A stretch of DNA of 64,000 nt from an uncultured Pirellula sp. (GCA_903858115.1 CAIOHR010000073.1:1-64000); one strand, 5' to 3'. Counted from the stretch's first letter, positions 18,495-27,419 are shown. The notes: generated by a model from the sequence alone, not told the origin. Program-made: numbers and translations.

Positions 18495-18639
18495 CTCGTT
18501 CGCTCTTGAAAAGCTAGGGGTTCAATCTGCCAGGACAGCAATATGCCACGACAACAAACAGCAATTTTCCTGAACAAAGATTAGTCAGGACAATTTAAGA
18601 TTGGATTAGCAGATTTCCCCCAACCTCAACAATCCCAAT

Positions 18640-19158
18640 TCAGTGCGTTCGATAACGCATATACCAAAGCAGGCCAACGAGCGTTTTCGCGTCGATGATC
18701 TGACGATCTCGAAGAAGTTTGTCGATTTCAGCCCAACTAACGATGACGTTGCTCATTTGCTCCCCTGCCTCGCGAGCTGTCTCTCCAGGCGAAAGTCCTG
18801 ATGCTGCAAAGAAGTGCATTTTTTCATCGAGGATGCCGGGGGACATGGCAAACGCGTGGATGGGAACCATGCTCTCCGCTCGATAGCCCGTCTCTTCTTG
18901 AAGCTCCAGGTGGGCAACTTCCAGGGGAGGTAAATTTTTGTCGAGTGTTCCTGCCGGTAGTTCCAAGTTCCAGCGATCGATCGCAACTCGGTACGTATGA
19001 ATCAGGCATAGTCGGTCGGCATCGATCAGTGGAAGCACGACCACAGCGCCGGGATGACGCACGACATTGCGGACCAGTGAACTGCCATCCGCGAGCTTCT
19101 CGTGCACTTCCTCGACTGCAAACCGCTTCGCTTGAAACAGTACCTTTCGAGTTGGCAT
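18640..19158 (-). CDS. Nudix hydrolase, ADP-ribose pyrophosphatase type, altered Nudix box
   Basis: A 172-residue Nudix protein of the NudF/ADP-sugar pyrophosphatase group. The Nudix box spans GTLDKNLPPLEVAHLELQ followed by EETGY. Compared with GX5EX7REUXEEXGU, the first Glu is Leu and the Arg is Leu, while the Glu residues that bind the catalytic metal (LQEE and the preceding E) remain. The upstream HTYRVAIDRWNLELPAG segment matches the substrate-binding part of ADP-ribose pyrophosphatases. ATG 19158 follows the rimI stop by one base (TGAGATG); an ATG at 19197 inside rimI is an alternative. Activity may be reduced or altered. Confidence 0.85.
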   Translation of the reverse strand: MPTRKVLFQAKRFAVEEVHEKLADGSSLVRNVVRHPGAVVVLPLIDADRLCLIHTYRVAIDRWNLELPAGTLDKNLPPLEVAHLELQEETGYRAESMVPIHAFAMSPGILDEKMHFFAASGLSPGETAREAGEQMSNVIVSWAEIDKLLRDRQIIDAKTLVGLLWYMRYRTH

Positions 19159-19159
19159 C

Positions 19160-19663
19160 TCAACCGGCCAGTCGTCGCGTTGGGGACTCTTCCGCATTCA
19201 TGACAGGTTTGAACTGCATGAGAAAAGCATCTTCGGGTGTATCTTCATAAAACGACCGCAACACACTCGTGGCACGGAATCCCAATTGCCTGAAGAACAA
19301 TTGCGCGTCGAGATTGGTTTCACGGACTTCTAGAACAATCCGATTCCGACGTTGGTATGCTAGCTTTGATATCAACTTGTCCGTCATCGCTCTGCCAACC
19401 CCTTGGCGGCGAAACTCTGGATGGACGGCGAATGACAGTATGTGAATGCGGCTCTTGTGGAGTTCGTAAATCATAAAGCCGACGACCTCTTCGCTTCGTT
19501 CGGCAACCATTCCGATGCAATCTCGCTGTCGAAGGCATCGTATGAACTCTTCTTCTGTCCACGGGAATTCAAAGCTGGCCTGCTCGATCTGCATGACCGA
19601 TGGCATGTCTCGCCGAATCATCCAGCGGATATGACAAGTTTGGTCGGACTCAATGCTTGGCAT
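19160..19663 (-). CDS. rimI: GNAT acetyltransferase, RimI-like (ribosomal-protein S18 alanine N-acetyltransferase)
   Basis: A 167-residue GNAT protein. It starts with IRWMIRRDMPSVMQIEQASF and contains WTEEEFIRCLRQRD, characteristic of RimI, and the acetyl-CoA-binding loop RRQGVGRAM. The final strand and helix (LEVRETNLDAQLFFRQLGF) are also typical. RimI acetylates the N-terminal alanine of ribosomal protein S18, although RimI-like enzymes can be promiscuous. The start at ATG 19663 has AAGGAA about 14 bases upstream and removes a long, non-homologous N-terminal extension present in the open frame. It is followed at once by the Nudix gene, so the two are probably cotranscribed. Confidence 0.88.
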   Translation of the reverse strand: MPSIESDQTCHIRWMIRRDMPSVMQIEQASFEFPWTEEEFIRCLRQRDCIGMVAERSEEVVGFMIYELHKSRIHILSFAVHPEFRRQGVGRAMTDKLISKLAYQRRNRIVLEVRETNLDAQLFFRQLGFRATSVLRSFYEDTPEDAFLMQFKPVMNAEESPTRRLAG

Positions 19664-20086
19664 AATAAACGAATTTCCTTGTGATTCGGCGGCTGCTAAG
19701 TGGTTTGGACTCGCCCCAACTCTCCGTCGGAGCGAGGGGACGGAAGCTACCAAAAGAGAACGGGCAGGGCCAAGATGAGTTTTCGAATTCCCGTTTTCAA
19801 CCCCACAAAAACAGAAAATCCAAAACCACGCCTCAATTGGACACTTGGTATTTGCAAGTGCACTGGCTGCGTAAAAATAGTGCACGTTTCGGATGATCCC
19901 CCCCTGTGGAGTAATGCCTGCATTTTGAGCATAGCATGCATTTTGACCTAAGGCCTTGCTGGCATTCACTTTGCGTCTCGGGTATTGCCAGCTATTTGAA
20001 GATGGATAGCGATCGCAGGAAACGCGACGAAAGGGCAGTGGACCCAAAAAAATCATACGGGCAAGAATGGAACCGAGGAGAGATTG
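19664..20086. other. Divergent intergenic region
   Basis: This 420-base region lies between the divergent rimI and ribbon-helix-helix-like genes and should hold both promoters. It contains two copies of TGCATTTTGA (19919-19953 region) and a run of seven C. A GAGGAGAG Shine-Dalgarno sequence precedes the gene at 20087. No RNA gene or credible CDS was seen. Confidence 0.5.
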
Positions 20087-20731
20087 ATGAACTTTGAAGG
20101 AAACGCAACGACCAGTTGGACCGCAACATCCGCCGACACGAGAACGGACTCCCCAGCCACAAAGAAGCTCAGCGCCAAGCCGCTCGATGAGGCTGGTGAA
20201 AAGCTAGCTGCAGAAATGAAAGTGTTTAACGACGTCGCGAGCGAGCTGAAGGCTTCGATGAATTTGAATGCTAGCTATGAGTCCCGAGTGCAAGCGCTCG
20301 TCGGAGCTGCCGCCGAGCTATTCGGGCTCGCCCCAACCTGGACTGCCTTTTATCGAGAAATTCTCGGCGCAGACGGCGTGATGAAAAAGTGTGTTTGCAC
20401 CGGTCCGGAGATGGCCACCTTTGAGTGCTCCGCTGAGCACGGCAAGCTTCTGGAAATGCTAACCGTTCTGCGTTCGCGAGATCTGCCTGAAAACGATCCG
20501 CACGAGCAGCAGCGCATGATCACAGTTCGTATTCCGAAGAGCCTCCATGACTCTATCTGCGAAGAGGCTAATGAGCTCGCGGTTAGTGTGAACAAGCTCT
20601 GCATATCCAGGCTTCTTCAGAAGGTGGACAAGAGTATGATCCCGACATCGAGCCAAAAGCGACGTGGGCGTCGGCCAGGAGCTGTAGCCGCTAAAGGAAA
20701 TGAGCCTGAAACCGGCGAGGACTTTTCGTAA
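20087..20731 (+). CDS. Ribbon-helix-helix-like DNA-binding protein with a helical N-terminal region
   Basis: A 214-residue hydrophilic protein, with ATG 20087 preceded by GAGGAGAG. The C-terminal part, MITVRIPKSLHDSICEEANE then LAVSVNKLCISRLLQKVD, is the beta-strand plus two-helix pattern of HicB/Arc-type ribbon-helix-helix domains. It is followed by a basic tail (SQKRRGRRPGAVAAK), which would also bind DNA. The N-terminal 140 residues are mainly helical, with one CVCTG/FEC pair of cysteines, and have no family I recognise. HicB-type antitoxins are shorter and have a cognate HicA, which is absent here, so a stand-alone transcription regulator is more likely. It lies just downstream of, and is convergent with, the RNase P RNA gene. 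Confidence 0.72.
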   Translation: MNFEGNATTSWTATSADTRTDSPATKKLSAKPLDEAGEKLAAEMKVFNDVASELKASMNLNASYESRVQALVGAAAELFGLAPTWTAFYREILGADGVMKKCVCTGPEMATFECSAEHGKLLEMLTVLRSRDLPENDPHEQQRMITVRIPKSLHDSICEEANELAVSVNKLCISRLLQKVDKSMIPTSSQKRRGRRPGAVAAKGNEPETGEDFS

Positions 20732-20788
20732 ACAGCATCGGCTTTGCTTGGCTGTCGGTCTTCGTTGCAGTGCGGCTCTCTTTAAAGT

Positions 20789-21154
20789 GCCCTGGGGAAG
20801 CTCGTAAGCCGGGTTCTGTTGCTTGCGCTGCAATCATTTATCTAGCGCGCCGATTGCTCGGCGCGTCGAGCGGCCTACCCGAAAGCACAACACGCCGAGC
20901 TGACGTGTGGCTTGCATGCAAGCCGGCTTTCTGTTTGGCCTTGCTCCGGATGGGGTTTGCCAAGCAGCGGATGTCACCACCCGCTCTGGTGGGCTCTTAC
21001 CCCACCGTTTCACCCTTACCGAGTTGCCTCGGCGGTTTGCTTTCTGTTGCACTTTCCCTGACCTTGCGGCCGGTCGACGTTATCGACCATCCTGCTCTGC
21101 GGAGCCCGGACTTTCCTCTTTGTAAACAAAGCGATCGCATCCGCTTCCCCAAGG
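20789..21154 (-). ncRNA. rnpB: RNase P RNA (bacterial type A)
   Basis: The minus strand carries the conserved parts of bacterial RNase P RNA, the ribozyme that matures tRNA 5' ends. The 5' part reads AGAGGAAAGTCCGGGCTCC (about 21103-21121), followed by GTGCAACAGAAAGCAAACCG; later come CCCCATCCGGAGCAAGG and, near the 3' end, CAGAACCCGGCTTACGAGC. The P1 helix is clear: CTTGGGGAAGC at 21153-21143 pairs with GCTTCCCCAGG at 20801-20791 over 11 base pairs. The ends were set from P1 plus a base or two. The length, about 366 bases, fits the family. Confidence 0.95.
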
Positions 21155-21191
21155 CGATTACGAATAGAGCACATCAACGGCATCGATGCAA
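21154..21191 (-). promoter_or_regulatory. Candidate rnpB promoter
   Basis: On the minus strand, TTGCAT (21191-21186) and TCTATT (21168-21163) are separated by 17 bases, a sigma70-like arrangement. The expected start about seven bases downstream agrees with the 5' end inferred from the P1 helix of RNase P RNA. The match to consensus is only moderate. Confidence 0.35.
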
Positions 21192-21435
21192 TCTCATCAG
21201 CTCATTCCGTCCGCCGTAACGCCGACAGCGCGCGAAAACCCAAGAAAATTCGGCCAAAAGATTCGTACGGCAAAAAAAGGTGCCACGGCTTACTAGAAAA
21301 GGTGTCGCGCCTCAAGTAAAATAGTGCCACGGCTGAGGCGGATTTGAAACAAGAGTTCGGTCGCGCCAGAAAAGACATCCGGACGGGACAATGGTCCCTT
21401 CCTACGAGCGGCCGTATCAGCCTAGCGGGCTGAAC

Positions 21436-22491
21436 TTAATTGGAAATGACAGCGCGAACGCGCTCTTCGCAAACAGGGGCGATGACGCCACGCTCCGTGA
21501 TAATTGCCGTAATCAAATCCGATGGGGTTACATCAAATGCCGGGTTGTAAACCATCGTATCGTTCGGTGCCGTTTGCACTCCAAGCCCATGGGTAATCTC
21601 TGCGGACTTTCTCTGCTCGATCGGAATCTGAGAACCATCCACAATCGAGAGATCAAACGTGCTTCGCGGAGCCGCTACATAAAACGGAATCGAGTGATAC
21701 TTGGCTAGCACTGCCAATCCATAGGTTCCGATCTTGTTGGCGGTATCACCCCGCGCTGTGATTCGATCGGCCCCCACAATCACCGCTTGGACACGCCCCT
21801 CTCGCATCACTTGCGCCGCCATCGAATCACAAATCAACGTGCATGGAATCTGCCGTTGTTGTAGCTCCCAAGCTGTAAGCCGAGCCCCTTGGAGAAGCGG
21901 CCGAGTCTCGTCAGCGTAGACTTGCAACACGTGGCCTTGATCCTGCGCAGTAAAGATCGCAGAAAGGGCTGTACCGTATTCCGAAGTCGCCAACCCACCG
22001 GTATTGCAATGGGTGAGAACTCCAGTTGCTTCGCTAAGAAGCGCCGCACCGAACTCACCGATGGCATGGCACATCTGCCGGTCTTCGTCGTGAATGAGCC
22101 TCGCTTCGCGCAAAAGCAGCCGAACCAATTCGTGAGTATCGCGAAGCCCCGTGTTTCGGCGAACGACCCCTCGCATACGATCGAGCGCCCAAAAAAGATT
22201 GACCGCGGTCGGTCGACTGGTCGCCAAATAGTCGCACTCCTTCAGAATTTCCTTCGACGATTCTGCAATCGGCAGATGGGCAACTTTTTGAGCCCCCAAC
22301 ACTGCACCATACGCGGCGGCAATACCGATGGCTGGTGCTCCTCGAACTCGCAAAGAGACGATGGCTTCAAACAATGTCGCTGTGTCCTGGTAAGACTTCA
22401 CCTCGACGCGGAGCGGAAGCATCGTTTGGTCGAGCAACTCTAAATGCCCATCCACATCACCCTTCCACGCAACGGATACGACTTCACTCAT
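21436..22491 (-). CDS. mtnA: S-methyl-5-thioribose-1-phosphate isomerase
   Basis: A 351-residue enzyme of the methionine salvage pathway that converts 5-methylthioribose 1-phosphate to the ribulose form. Family signatures are RVRGAPAIGIAAAYG near residue 50, the catalytic cysteine in VLTHCNTGGLATSEYGTALS, the catalytic Asp in VIVGADRITARGDTANKIGT and the C-terminal NPAFDVTPSDLITAIITE. The length is normal. It overlaps the upstream response regulator gene by four bases (ATGA), so the two are translated together. No other mtn genes are present in the window. Confidence 0.96.
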   Translation of the reverse strand: MSEVVSVAWKGDVDGHLELLDQTMLPLRVEVKSYQDTATLFEAIVSLRVRGAPAIGIAAAYGAVLGAQKVAHLPIAESSKEILKECDYLATSRPTAVNLFWALDRMRGVVRRNTGLRDTHELVRLLLREARLIHDEDRQMCHAIGEFGAALLSEATGVLTHCNTGGLATSEYGTALSAIFTAQDQGHVLQVYADETRPLLQGARLTAWELQQRQIPCTLICDSMAAQVMREGRVQAVIVGADRITARGDTANKIGTYGLAVLAKYHSIPFYVAAPRSTFDLSIVDGSQIPIEQRKSAEITHGLGVQTAPNDTMVYNPAFDVTPSDLITAIITERGVIAPVCEERVRAVISN

Positions 22492-22964
22492 GACGGCAAC
22501 TCCGTTGGATTCTCGGAGTCTTTGCCTGAGTCGTTGGTGCTTTTGCTCTCCAACGCATCGACAAACGGTAACGCCAAAAGCTCCTTGGCTCGCGCCACGA
22601 GCTTTTCCATGGCGAACGGTTTGTGCATGTAGTCGTCCGCCCCTAACATTCGGGCGTACGCTTGATGCCGTTCACCTTCGTTTCCCGTCACCATGATCAC
22701 GCGTACGTTATCGCGTTTTATCTTTCGAAGATGCTCGAGTACCAGGAATCCGCTTCTACCGGGCATCATCATGTCGAGGACCATCAGATCAGGATTGACA
22801 ACTTCGATCGCATCGACCCCTTTATTTCCGTCGGAAACATGGGTTACGGTATAGCCGAGCCCCTCCAGTGCGTATTTGACTGGCTCTGCAATCTCGAAAT
22901 CATCATCGACGATCAAGACGCGAGGTTGGCGATTTTCTCGTTGCCATGCTGGCTCTGTAGGCAT
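22488..22964 (-). CDS. Single-domain response regulator (CheY-like receiver)
   Basis: A 158-residue protein with one receiver domain and no output domain. Visible are the acidic pocket (VLIVDDDFEIAEPVKYALE), the phosphorylation site Asp in LMVLDMMMPGRSG, the switch Thr in MVTGNEG and Lys in YMHKPFAMEKLV. The C-terminal tail (SKSTNDSGKDSENPTE) is polar. No histidine kinase is encoded nearby. It is the first gene of a two-gene operon with mtnA, an unexpected pairing for which no functional link is established; there is no obvious Shine-Dalgarno site. Confidence 0.92.
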   Translation of the reverse strand: MPTEPAWQRENRQPRVLIVDDDFEIAEPVKYALEGLGYTVTHVSDGNKGVDAIEVVNPDLMVLDMMMPGRSGFLVLEHLRKIKRDNVRVIMVTGNEGERHQAYARMLGADDYMHKPFAMEKLVARAKELLALPFVDALESKSTNDSGKDSENPTELPS

Positions 22965-23167
22965 AATGACATCATTCTTGCGTGGGGCTTTGGGTGGGAG
23001 AACCCAAACTCATTGAATGCGTGCATTTATACCAGGGAATGCAATCCGCTGAAACCAGCAGCCTCGCTCCGAAGCGCGCTTGCGATAAAAATCGAGATTT
23101 GCTATCGATACTGGGTTAGAAGATGCCCACAACTCCTGTGGCTTCAAGCATTTACTGTGCAAACTTC

Positions 23168-24514
23168 ATGAGACGAAAAAGGCTACTTTTCCACGAATCA
23201 ACGCAACGTCGGTTGTGTCGATTCGCATTGTTCCTTTTCGGATTTCTCCCCATGATGCTCTGTGTCGGTTTCGCGGTCGTTTCCCAAACTTCGTGGTATA
23301 CACTGCGTCAAAAAGCAGCCTGGCGCGAACGAATTCACAACAATCTGGGACTGGATGTGGTCTTTGATTCCATCGAGTTTCCGACTCCAAACCGTTTTCG
23401 AATCAAGGAGTTCATGTGCATTCACCCCGAGACACAGCAGCCCATTCTGTTCTCTCCATCCGTCCAAGGTGAAATGACGAGCAAAGGTTGGTCGCTTGAG
23501 CTCGCAACAGCAGAACTTGTTTCGAGTCAAACAAATCTAGCAGCGACGATTGTTCATGACTCCTTTCTTTGTCGGCCGCATAATGCAGTTCCTATCCTGA
23601 AGCTCTCCATTGGATCGCTTTCCGTTCGATCGCCAGCGACGGCGCCACGGGGCGATGTGCAACCTTCCGTATGGCCCAAGCTTGAAGAGATCGTTGTCGA
23701 GTATTTGCCATCGCTCGATCGATCCGAGCTCAAGCTTCAGTTTGCTATTGGTCCAGGCAAACAGTCCCCGGCCAAGGTTCACGTTCGTCGCAATCACTTC
23801 GCGGCGAACCCTCGAACCGATTGGGCGATCAAGACACAAGAAACGAGCATCCCATGCGAACCGCTGATCGAGTGGGTGCCTGCTTTAGGATATCTCGGTC
23901 CACGTGCAGCGTTCCGAGGCACAGCCGATTTTTGGCAGGACACTCGCGATTGGGGATGTGAAATCGAGGGTGAATTGGATCGAGCTCGTTGGGAGTCGCT
24001 GACGACTTCGCTGGGCAGCCCTATGCGAGGCGAGACACGGATCGGGATCCGGAAATCGCGCATCGTCAACGGCCATATTCAATACGCTTCCGGACGCCTT
24101 GAGGCAGCCGAGTCTGTCGACGGCGATTGGTTGCAACGGATTGTGAGCGAGTTCAAGTGGACACCGCAAGAAGACGTTCGCAAACTCACCAACGGTCAGT
24201 ATCCCGTAGCCGGACTTGCGTTGAATTTTGACCTCAACGATCAAGGCCTTTGGTGGGGAGGACAAGGAGATGAGGTCACATCGGGCGATCAGCGATATCG
24301 CATATTGGCCACAATCAACAATCTATTGGTTGCAACCAACTCACAAACCCCGCGGATCGCACTGCATCAGATCGGAGCGTGCATCGCAAACTCTCATGTG
24401 AACGCTTCGCCGGAAGTCATGGCTAGGTGCCAAACCGCTATCGCTGCTATCTTGCCTGTTCCGCAGCAATATCCTCGCTTGTCCGAGGCCTCAGTAGGAC
24501 GCAATCCTCGATAG
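23168..24514 (+). CDS. AsmA-like membrane-anchored protein, function unknown
   Basis: A 448-residue protein with one N-terminal membrane helix (FALFLFGFLPMMLCVGFAVV) after a basic stretch, followed by a large hydrophilic, beta-rich region. The pattern just after the helix (RERIHNNLGLDVVFDSIEFP) and the later ELATAEL/GSLSVRSP strands resemble the start of AsmA/YhdP-type proteins that act in the envelope, but no signature can be asserted. ATG 23168 is preferred over 23123 because it starts the basic anchor. The gene lies divergently from the response regulator gene and about 400 bases before the DUF4129 gene. Confidence 0.65.
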   Translation: MRRKRLLFHESTQRRLCRFALFLFGFLPMMLCVGFAVVSQTSWYTLRQKAAWRERIHNNLGLDVVFDSIEFPTPNRFRIKEFMCIHPETQQPILFSPSVQGEMTSKGWSLELATAELVSSQTNLAATIVHDSFLCRPHNAVPILKLSIGSLSVRSPATAPRGDVQPSVWPKLEEIVVEYLPSLDRSELKLQFAIGPGKQSPAKVHVRRNHFAANPRTDWAIKTQETSIPCEPLIEWVPALGYLGPRAAFRGTADFWQDTRDWGCEIEGELDRARWESLTTSLGSPMRGETRIGIRKSRIVNGHIQYASGRLEAAESVDGDWLQRIVSEFKWTPQEDVRKLTNGQYPVAGLALNFDLNDQGLWWGGQGDEVTSGDQRYRILATINNLLVATNSQTPRIALHQIGACIANSHVNASPEVMARCQTAIAAILPVPQQYPRLSEASVGRNPR

Positions 24515-24928
24515 TGACGGGAGCTCCAGGCCCGGCAGTGTTCTCTAACGACAAATGTGGGATAGGCTTCCAGCCTGTCACGATCGCAACGGAATCGCGA
24601 GAGCCCAAAAGCGACGGGACATTGAGGCGCGATCCATATTGTTTTCGGGACGTTCGGGGAGCGGATAACATTGGTCGATCGAATATTGTACTCGATGCGC
24701 TGGATGCCAAGATTTGTCTTGAATGATGAAGAATTTCGAATGAAAACCGGACATGTCTCGCTAATCTACTGCGAGTTCAGCCAATCGTGCTGTCCTTGAA
24801 TTGGTTCGACGGGTTTGGAGCCCCGTCCTACTGGGACTACGCATAGTTCGTTTTACGACGATCTTATTAGTCGTTTACCATGATGCCATCTTCCGTACGA
24901 ATGCCGATGTTCTGGCTACAATGGCGTT
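24515..24928. other. Intergenic region with dispersed GC-rich repeat motifs
   Basis: This 414-base stretch between two plus-strand genes contains GGGATAGGCTTCCAGCCTGTC (about 24561-24581) and, at about 24807-24830, ACGGGTTTGGAGCCCCGTC, both palindromic motifs of the kind found dispersed in planctomycete genomes. Short frames that translate the first motif on the opposite strand look spurious. The end of the region should include the promoter of the following gene. Confidence 0.5.
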
Positions 24929-26962
24929 ATGGAAAAATTGTCCGAACCACCCATCGAAGATTCAAAGACGCTGCGACCTAGCAACGTGGACTATGCTTTA
25001 GCCGGCATCGCGCCAGTCTTCATCATTGGAATGATCGGCTCGCTTACGTTTTTTCTCATTACGGTCTTCTACCGTGGTGATTATCCCGCCAGGCTCATGT
25101 GGATTCTTGGGCTATACACTTTCGCAGCCGTGCTAATCGCTCGTATTGCAATCGAGCAGACACGAACGTATGCCATGGGATATATGATTTGCTTGGGATT
25201 GGCGACCCTTTTGGCGGCTCCTCGATTTATTGCTATTCAAGGTCCCATGGGGTGGCTCACGCTACCATTGCTGGTTTTCTTTTTGGTGCTGATCGCGTTT
25301 CTTGCCGACCGCATCACGTTCGATTGTACGTCGATCAACGAAGCAGACGCGAGCTCTGGCGTCGGATTGCTTCAGTCTCTCGGGCTCAATAAAGCGGAGA
25401 CCTATCAGAAAAGCAAAGAGCTTCAAACCCGTCCTGGTGCTTACCTCAAACGACGAAAGAAACACAATCCTGGCGTATGGGTTCTCTACTTAGCATTAAT
25501 GGTGCTGCCTCTGTTCGGGGTAGGTCAATTCTTTATTCGAGATGCGGCGAGTCGAACGTTTTCACACCGTTTACTGTTCGTCTATCTATTCTGCACGCTA
25601 TCGCTCTTGGTCTTGATTTCACTTCTAAGTTTGCGCAAGTATCTGCGTGAACGCGAGATTGAAATGGAGATCCCGTTCGCTATCCGATGGCTATCGATCG
25701 GAATTGCAGCAGTCTCTGCTCTTCTCGTTGTTTTTGCATTGTTGCCAATCCCGAACCAATCCCTATGGAGTTGGGACTTGCCTGTAAAGATCACTAACCG
25801 TGACGACTTGCAAGCTCACAAAATGGGTTGGGGCAACGAAGGTGTCGAGGACAAGAATGCTGTTCGCCCAGAAGCACAAAACGGTGAACAACCCGATGCA
25901 CCGAATGGAGAGAAAGGGAAGCCTGCCAAAGAGCAAAACAACGCAGCAGGAAAGCCCGGTGAGGGTAAGCCGATCCAAGACGAAAAAGGGAATGGCGATC
26001 AAGGGGCCAAAGGAGGCGAAGCCGAGCAAGGCCAGAACGAGCAGCAACAGGGGAAGAAGTCGGAGCGAAACAATGACGGTAACCCAAACGAACGTCGTAA
26101 AGAGCCGAACCAGAACAGTAGCTCAAAACAAAAGACCTCGAACGACGGCCAATCAAGCGAAGCACAAAAAAATCAACCCCAACAGGCCGAGCAAAACAAA
26201 GGAGGCGAGCGATCCAAAGGCACAGAGCAAGCCAAAAGGGCAGAGCAATCGAAGGGGAACGAACGATCAGAAGGCAAAGAGCAAGGCAAAGATCAGGGCA
26301 AAGAGCAAGGCAAGGGAGACGGTAATCCTCGGGAAAAGGATGGAGGGCAACAACAACAACCTAACGACCAACAGCCTAATCAACAGCCCGACAAGCAGGA
26401 TGCTGGTCAACCTCAACAGGCTCAAGAGCCTCCGCAGAATCAACCACCACCTGCACCACCGCCCCAAAGTTGGTCGATGCAGTGGAACCCTGGTCCATTG
26501 CTTCAGTGGCTTGTCGTCTTGGTGTTGTTGATCATTGCTGTCATCTTCGGAATCAAGTACCGGAAAGCGATTGTCGACTTCTTCCGCAATCTGTTGGGCA
26601 TGACTGCAGCCGACGCATCGACGGATGTAAATCAGAGTAAGGTTGAGGCTGCAGAGTTGTTTCCGCCATTCCTATCTTTCCAGAACCCGTTTGCAAACCG
26701 AGCCATGTCGACCGAGCAAATCGTTCGGCAAATGTTTCGCGCGTTACAGTCTTGGGGATATGAACGACGAGTAGTCCGTAGCGTCGAAGAGACCCCGGAC
26801 GAATATGTTCGTCGGTTGGGGAAGCGTTACCCAGAGCAGATGCAAAACTTAGTCAGCCTGGGTTCGCTTTACGGTCGACTCGCATACGCCCGCGGCAAGG
26901 TTGCGTCGCAAGAGTTAGCGCCATTGCAAGAGCTTTGGCAATGGTTAGCCTCGCAGCGATAA
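24929..26962 (+). CDS. Multi-pass membrane protein with C-terminal DUF4129 domain
   Basis: A 677-residue protein. The N-terminal third has about six membrane helices, first GIAPVFIIGMIGSLTFFLIT, with a cytoplasmic loop between helices four and five. Residues about 295-515 form a low-complexity, Gln/Asn/Glu/Lys/Gly/Pro-rich stretch. A final helix (LLQWLVVLVLLIIAVIFGI) is followed by a cytoplasmic DUF4129 domain (about 595-677) with the signatures WGYERRVVRSVEETPDEYV and YGRLAYARG. DUF4129 is usually found next to, or fused with, transglutaminase-like domains; none is nearby. The low-complexity part is probably exposed outside the membrane. Its function is unknown. Confidence 0.85.
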   Translation: MEKLSEPPIEDSKTLRPSNVDYALAGIAPVFIIGMIGSLTFFLITVFYRGDYPARLMWILGLYTFAAVLIARIAIEQTRTYAMGYMICLGLATLLAAPRFIAIQGPMGWLTLPLLVFFLVLIAFLADRITFDCTSINEADASSGVGLLQSLGLNKAETYQKSKELQTRPGAYLKRRKKHNPGVWVLYLALMVLPLFGVGQFFIRDAASRTFSHRLLFVYLFCTLSLLVLISLLSLRKYLREREIEMEIPFAIRWLSIGIAAVSALLVVFALLPIPNQSLWSWDLPVKITNRDDLQAHKMGWGNEGVEDKNAVRPEAQNGEQPDAPNGEKGKPAKEQNNAAGKPGEGKPIQDEKGNGDQGAKGGEAEQGQNEQQQGKKSERNNDGNPNERRKEPNQNSSSKQKTSNDGQSSEAQKNQPQQAEQNKGGERSKGTEQAKRAEQSKGNERSEGKEQGKDQGKEQGKGDGNPREKDGGQQQQPNDQQPNQQPDKQDAGQPQQAQEPPQNQPPPAPPPQSWSMQWNPGPLLQWLVVLVLLIIAVIFGIKYRKAIVDFFRNLLGMTAADASTDVNQSKVEAAELFPPFLSFQNPFANRAMSTEQIVRQMFRALQSWGYERRVVRSVEETPDEYVRRLGKRYPEQMQNLVSLGSLYGRLAYARGKVASQELAPLQELWQWLASQR

Positions 26963-27036
26963 CGACAACGACATAAGTCGCGAGGCAGTTAGAAACAATC
27001 CCATCGCGAAGCGTGATGGCATGTTGATTTAATCTC

Positions 27037-27097
27037 AACCCGAAGCGTGAGCGAGGGATTCTTTGGGATCTTGCGTCCCTCGCTCACGCTGCGGGTT
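27037..27097. terminator. Long inverted repeat, probable bidirectional terminator
   Basis: AACCCGAAGCGTGAGCGAGG (from 27037, 22 bases in all) and its inverted copy ending at 27097 differ at one position, with a 17-base spacer. It lies between the convergent ends of the DUF4129 gene and the small membrane protein gene. The same GCGTGAGCGAGGGA core is common in planctomycete genomes, so it may also be a dispersed repeat. Confidence 0.6.
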
Positions 27098-27126
27098 GGG
27101 GTGCAAAGATCTCATCTACCGCTCGA

Positions 27127-27414
27127 TTAAGCGGCGCGTCGTTCGGCCTCCGCCGCCATCGCTTCGCGTTCCCGTTCAGCCATGTCCTTGGCTGCATTTG
27201 CCTTCGCCTCTGCCTTGAGCTTTTTGATTTTCTGCTGGAGATTAGCGATCCGCCTCTTCCGGCGAAGGTTTTCTTTTTGGGTCTCGATGTACTGCGAGAG
27301 CAAGCCATTGAGATGCTCTCTTCGGCGAACGGTCAAGCCAAAGATCGTTTGTGTTGCAATGTACACCAACAATCCCCAAATCAACCAAACCCAAGGTATG
27401 GTTTCCATGGTCAT
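27127..27414 (-). CDS. Small membrane protein with C-terminal coiled coil in the par operon
   Basis: A 95-residue protein: an N-terminal membrane helix (IPWVWLIWGLLVYIATQTIFG) is followed by a basic, heptad-like helical region (RKRRIANLQQKIKKLKAEAK, then EREREAMAAEAERRAA). ATG 27414 is five bases after the parB stop; ATG 27408 is an alternative. The tight spacing and shared strand strongly suggest cotranscription with parA and parB. A membrane anchor for the partition machinery is an attractive inference, but no homologue is recognised. Confidence 0.75.
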   Translation of the reverse strand: MTMETIPWVWLIWGLLVYIATQTIFGLTVRRREHLNGLLSQYIETQKENLRRKRRIANLQQKIKKLKAEAKANAAKDMAEREREAMAAEAERRAA

Positions 27415-27419
27415 ACAGC

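Noticed and set aside
25800..26531. 243-codon frame overlapping the DUF4129 gene in another frame
   Set aside because: It is a Lys/Ser/Thr-rich translation of the low-complexity stretch; the main frame encodes membrane helices and a recognised domain.
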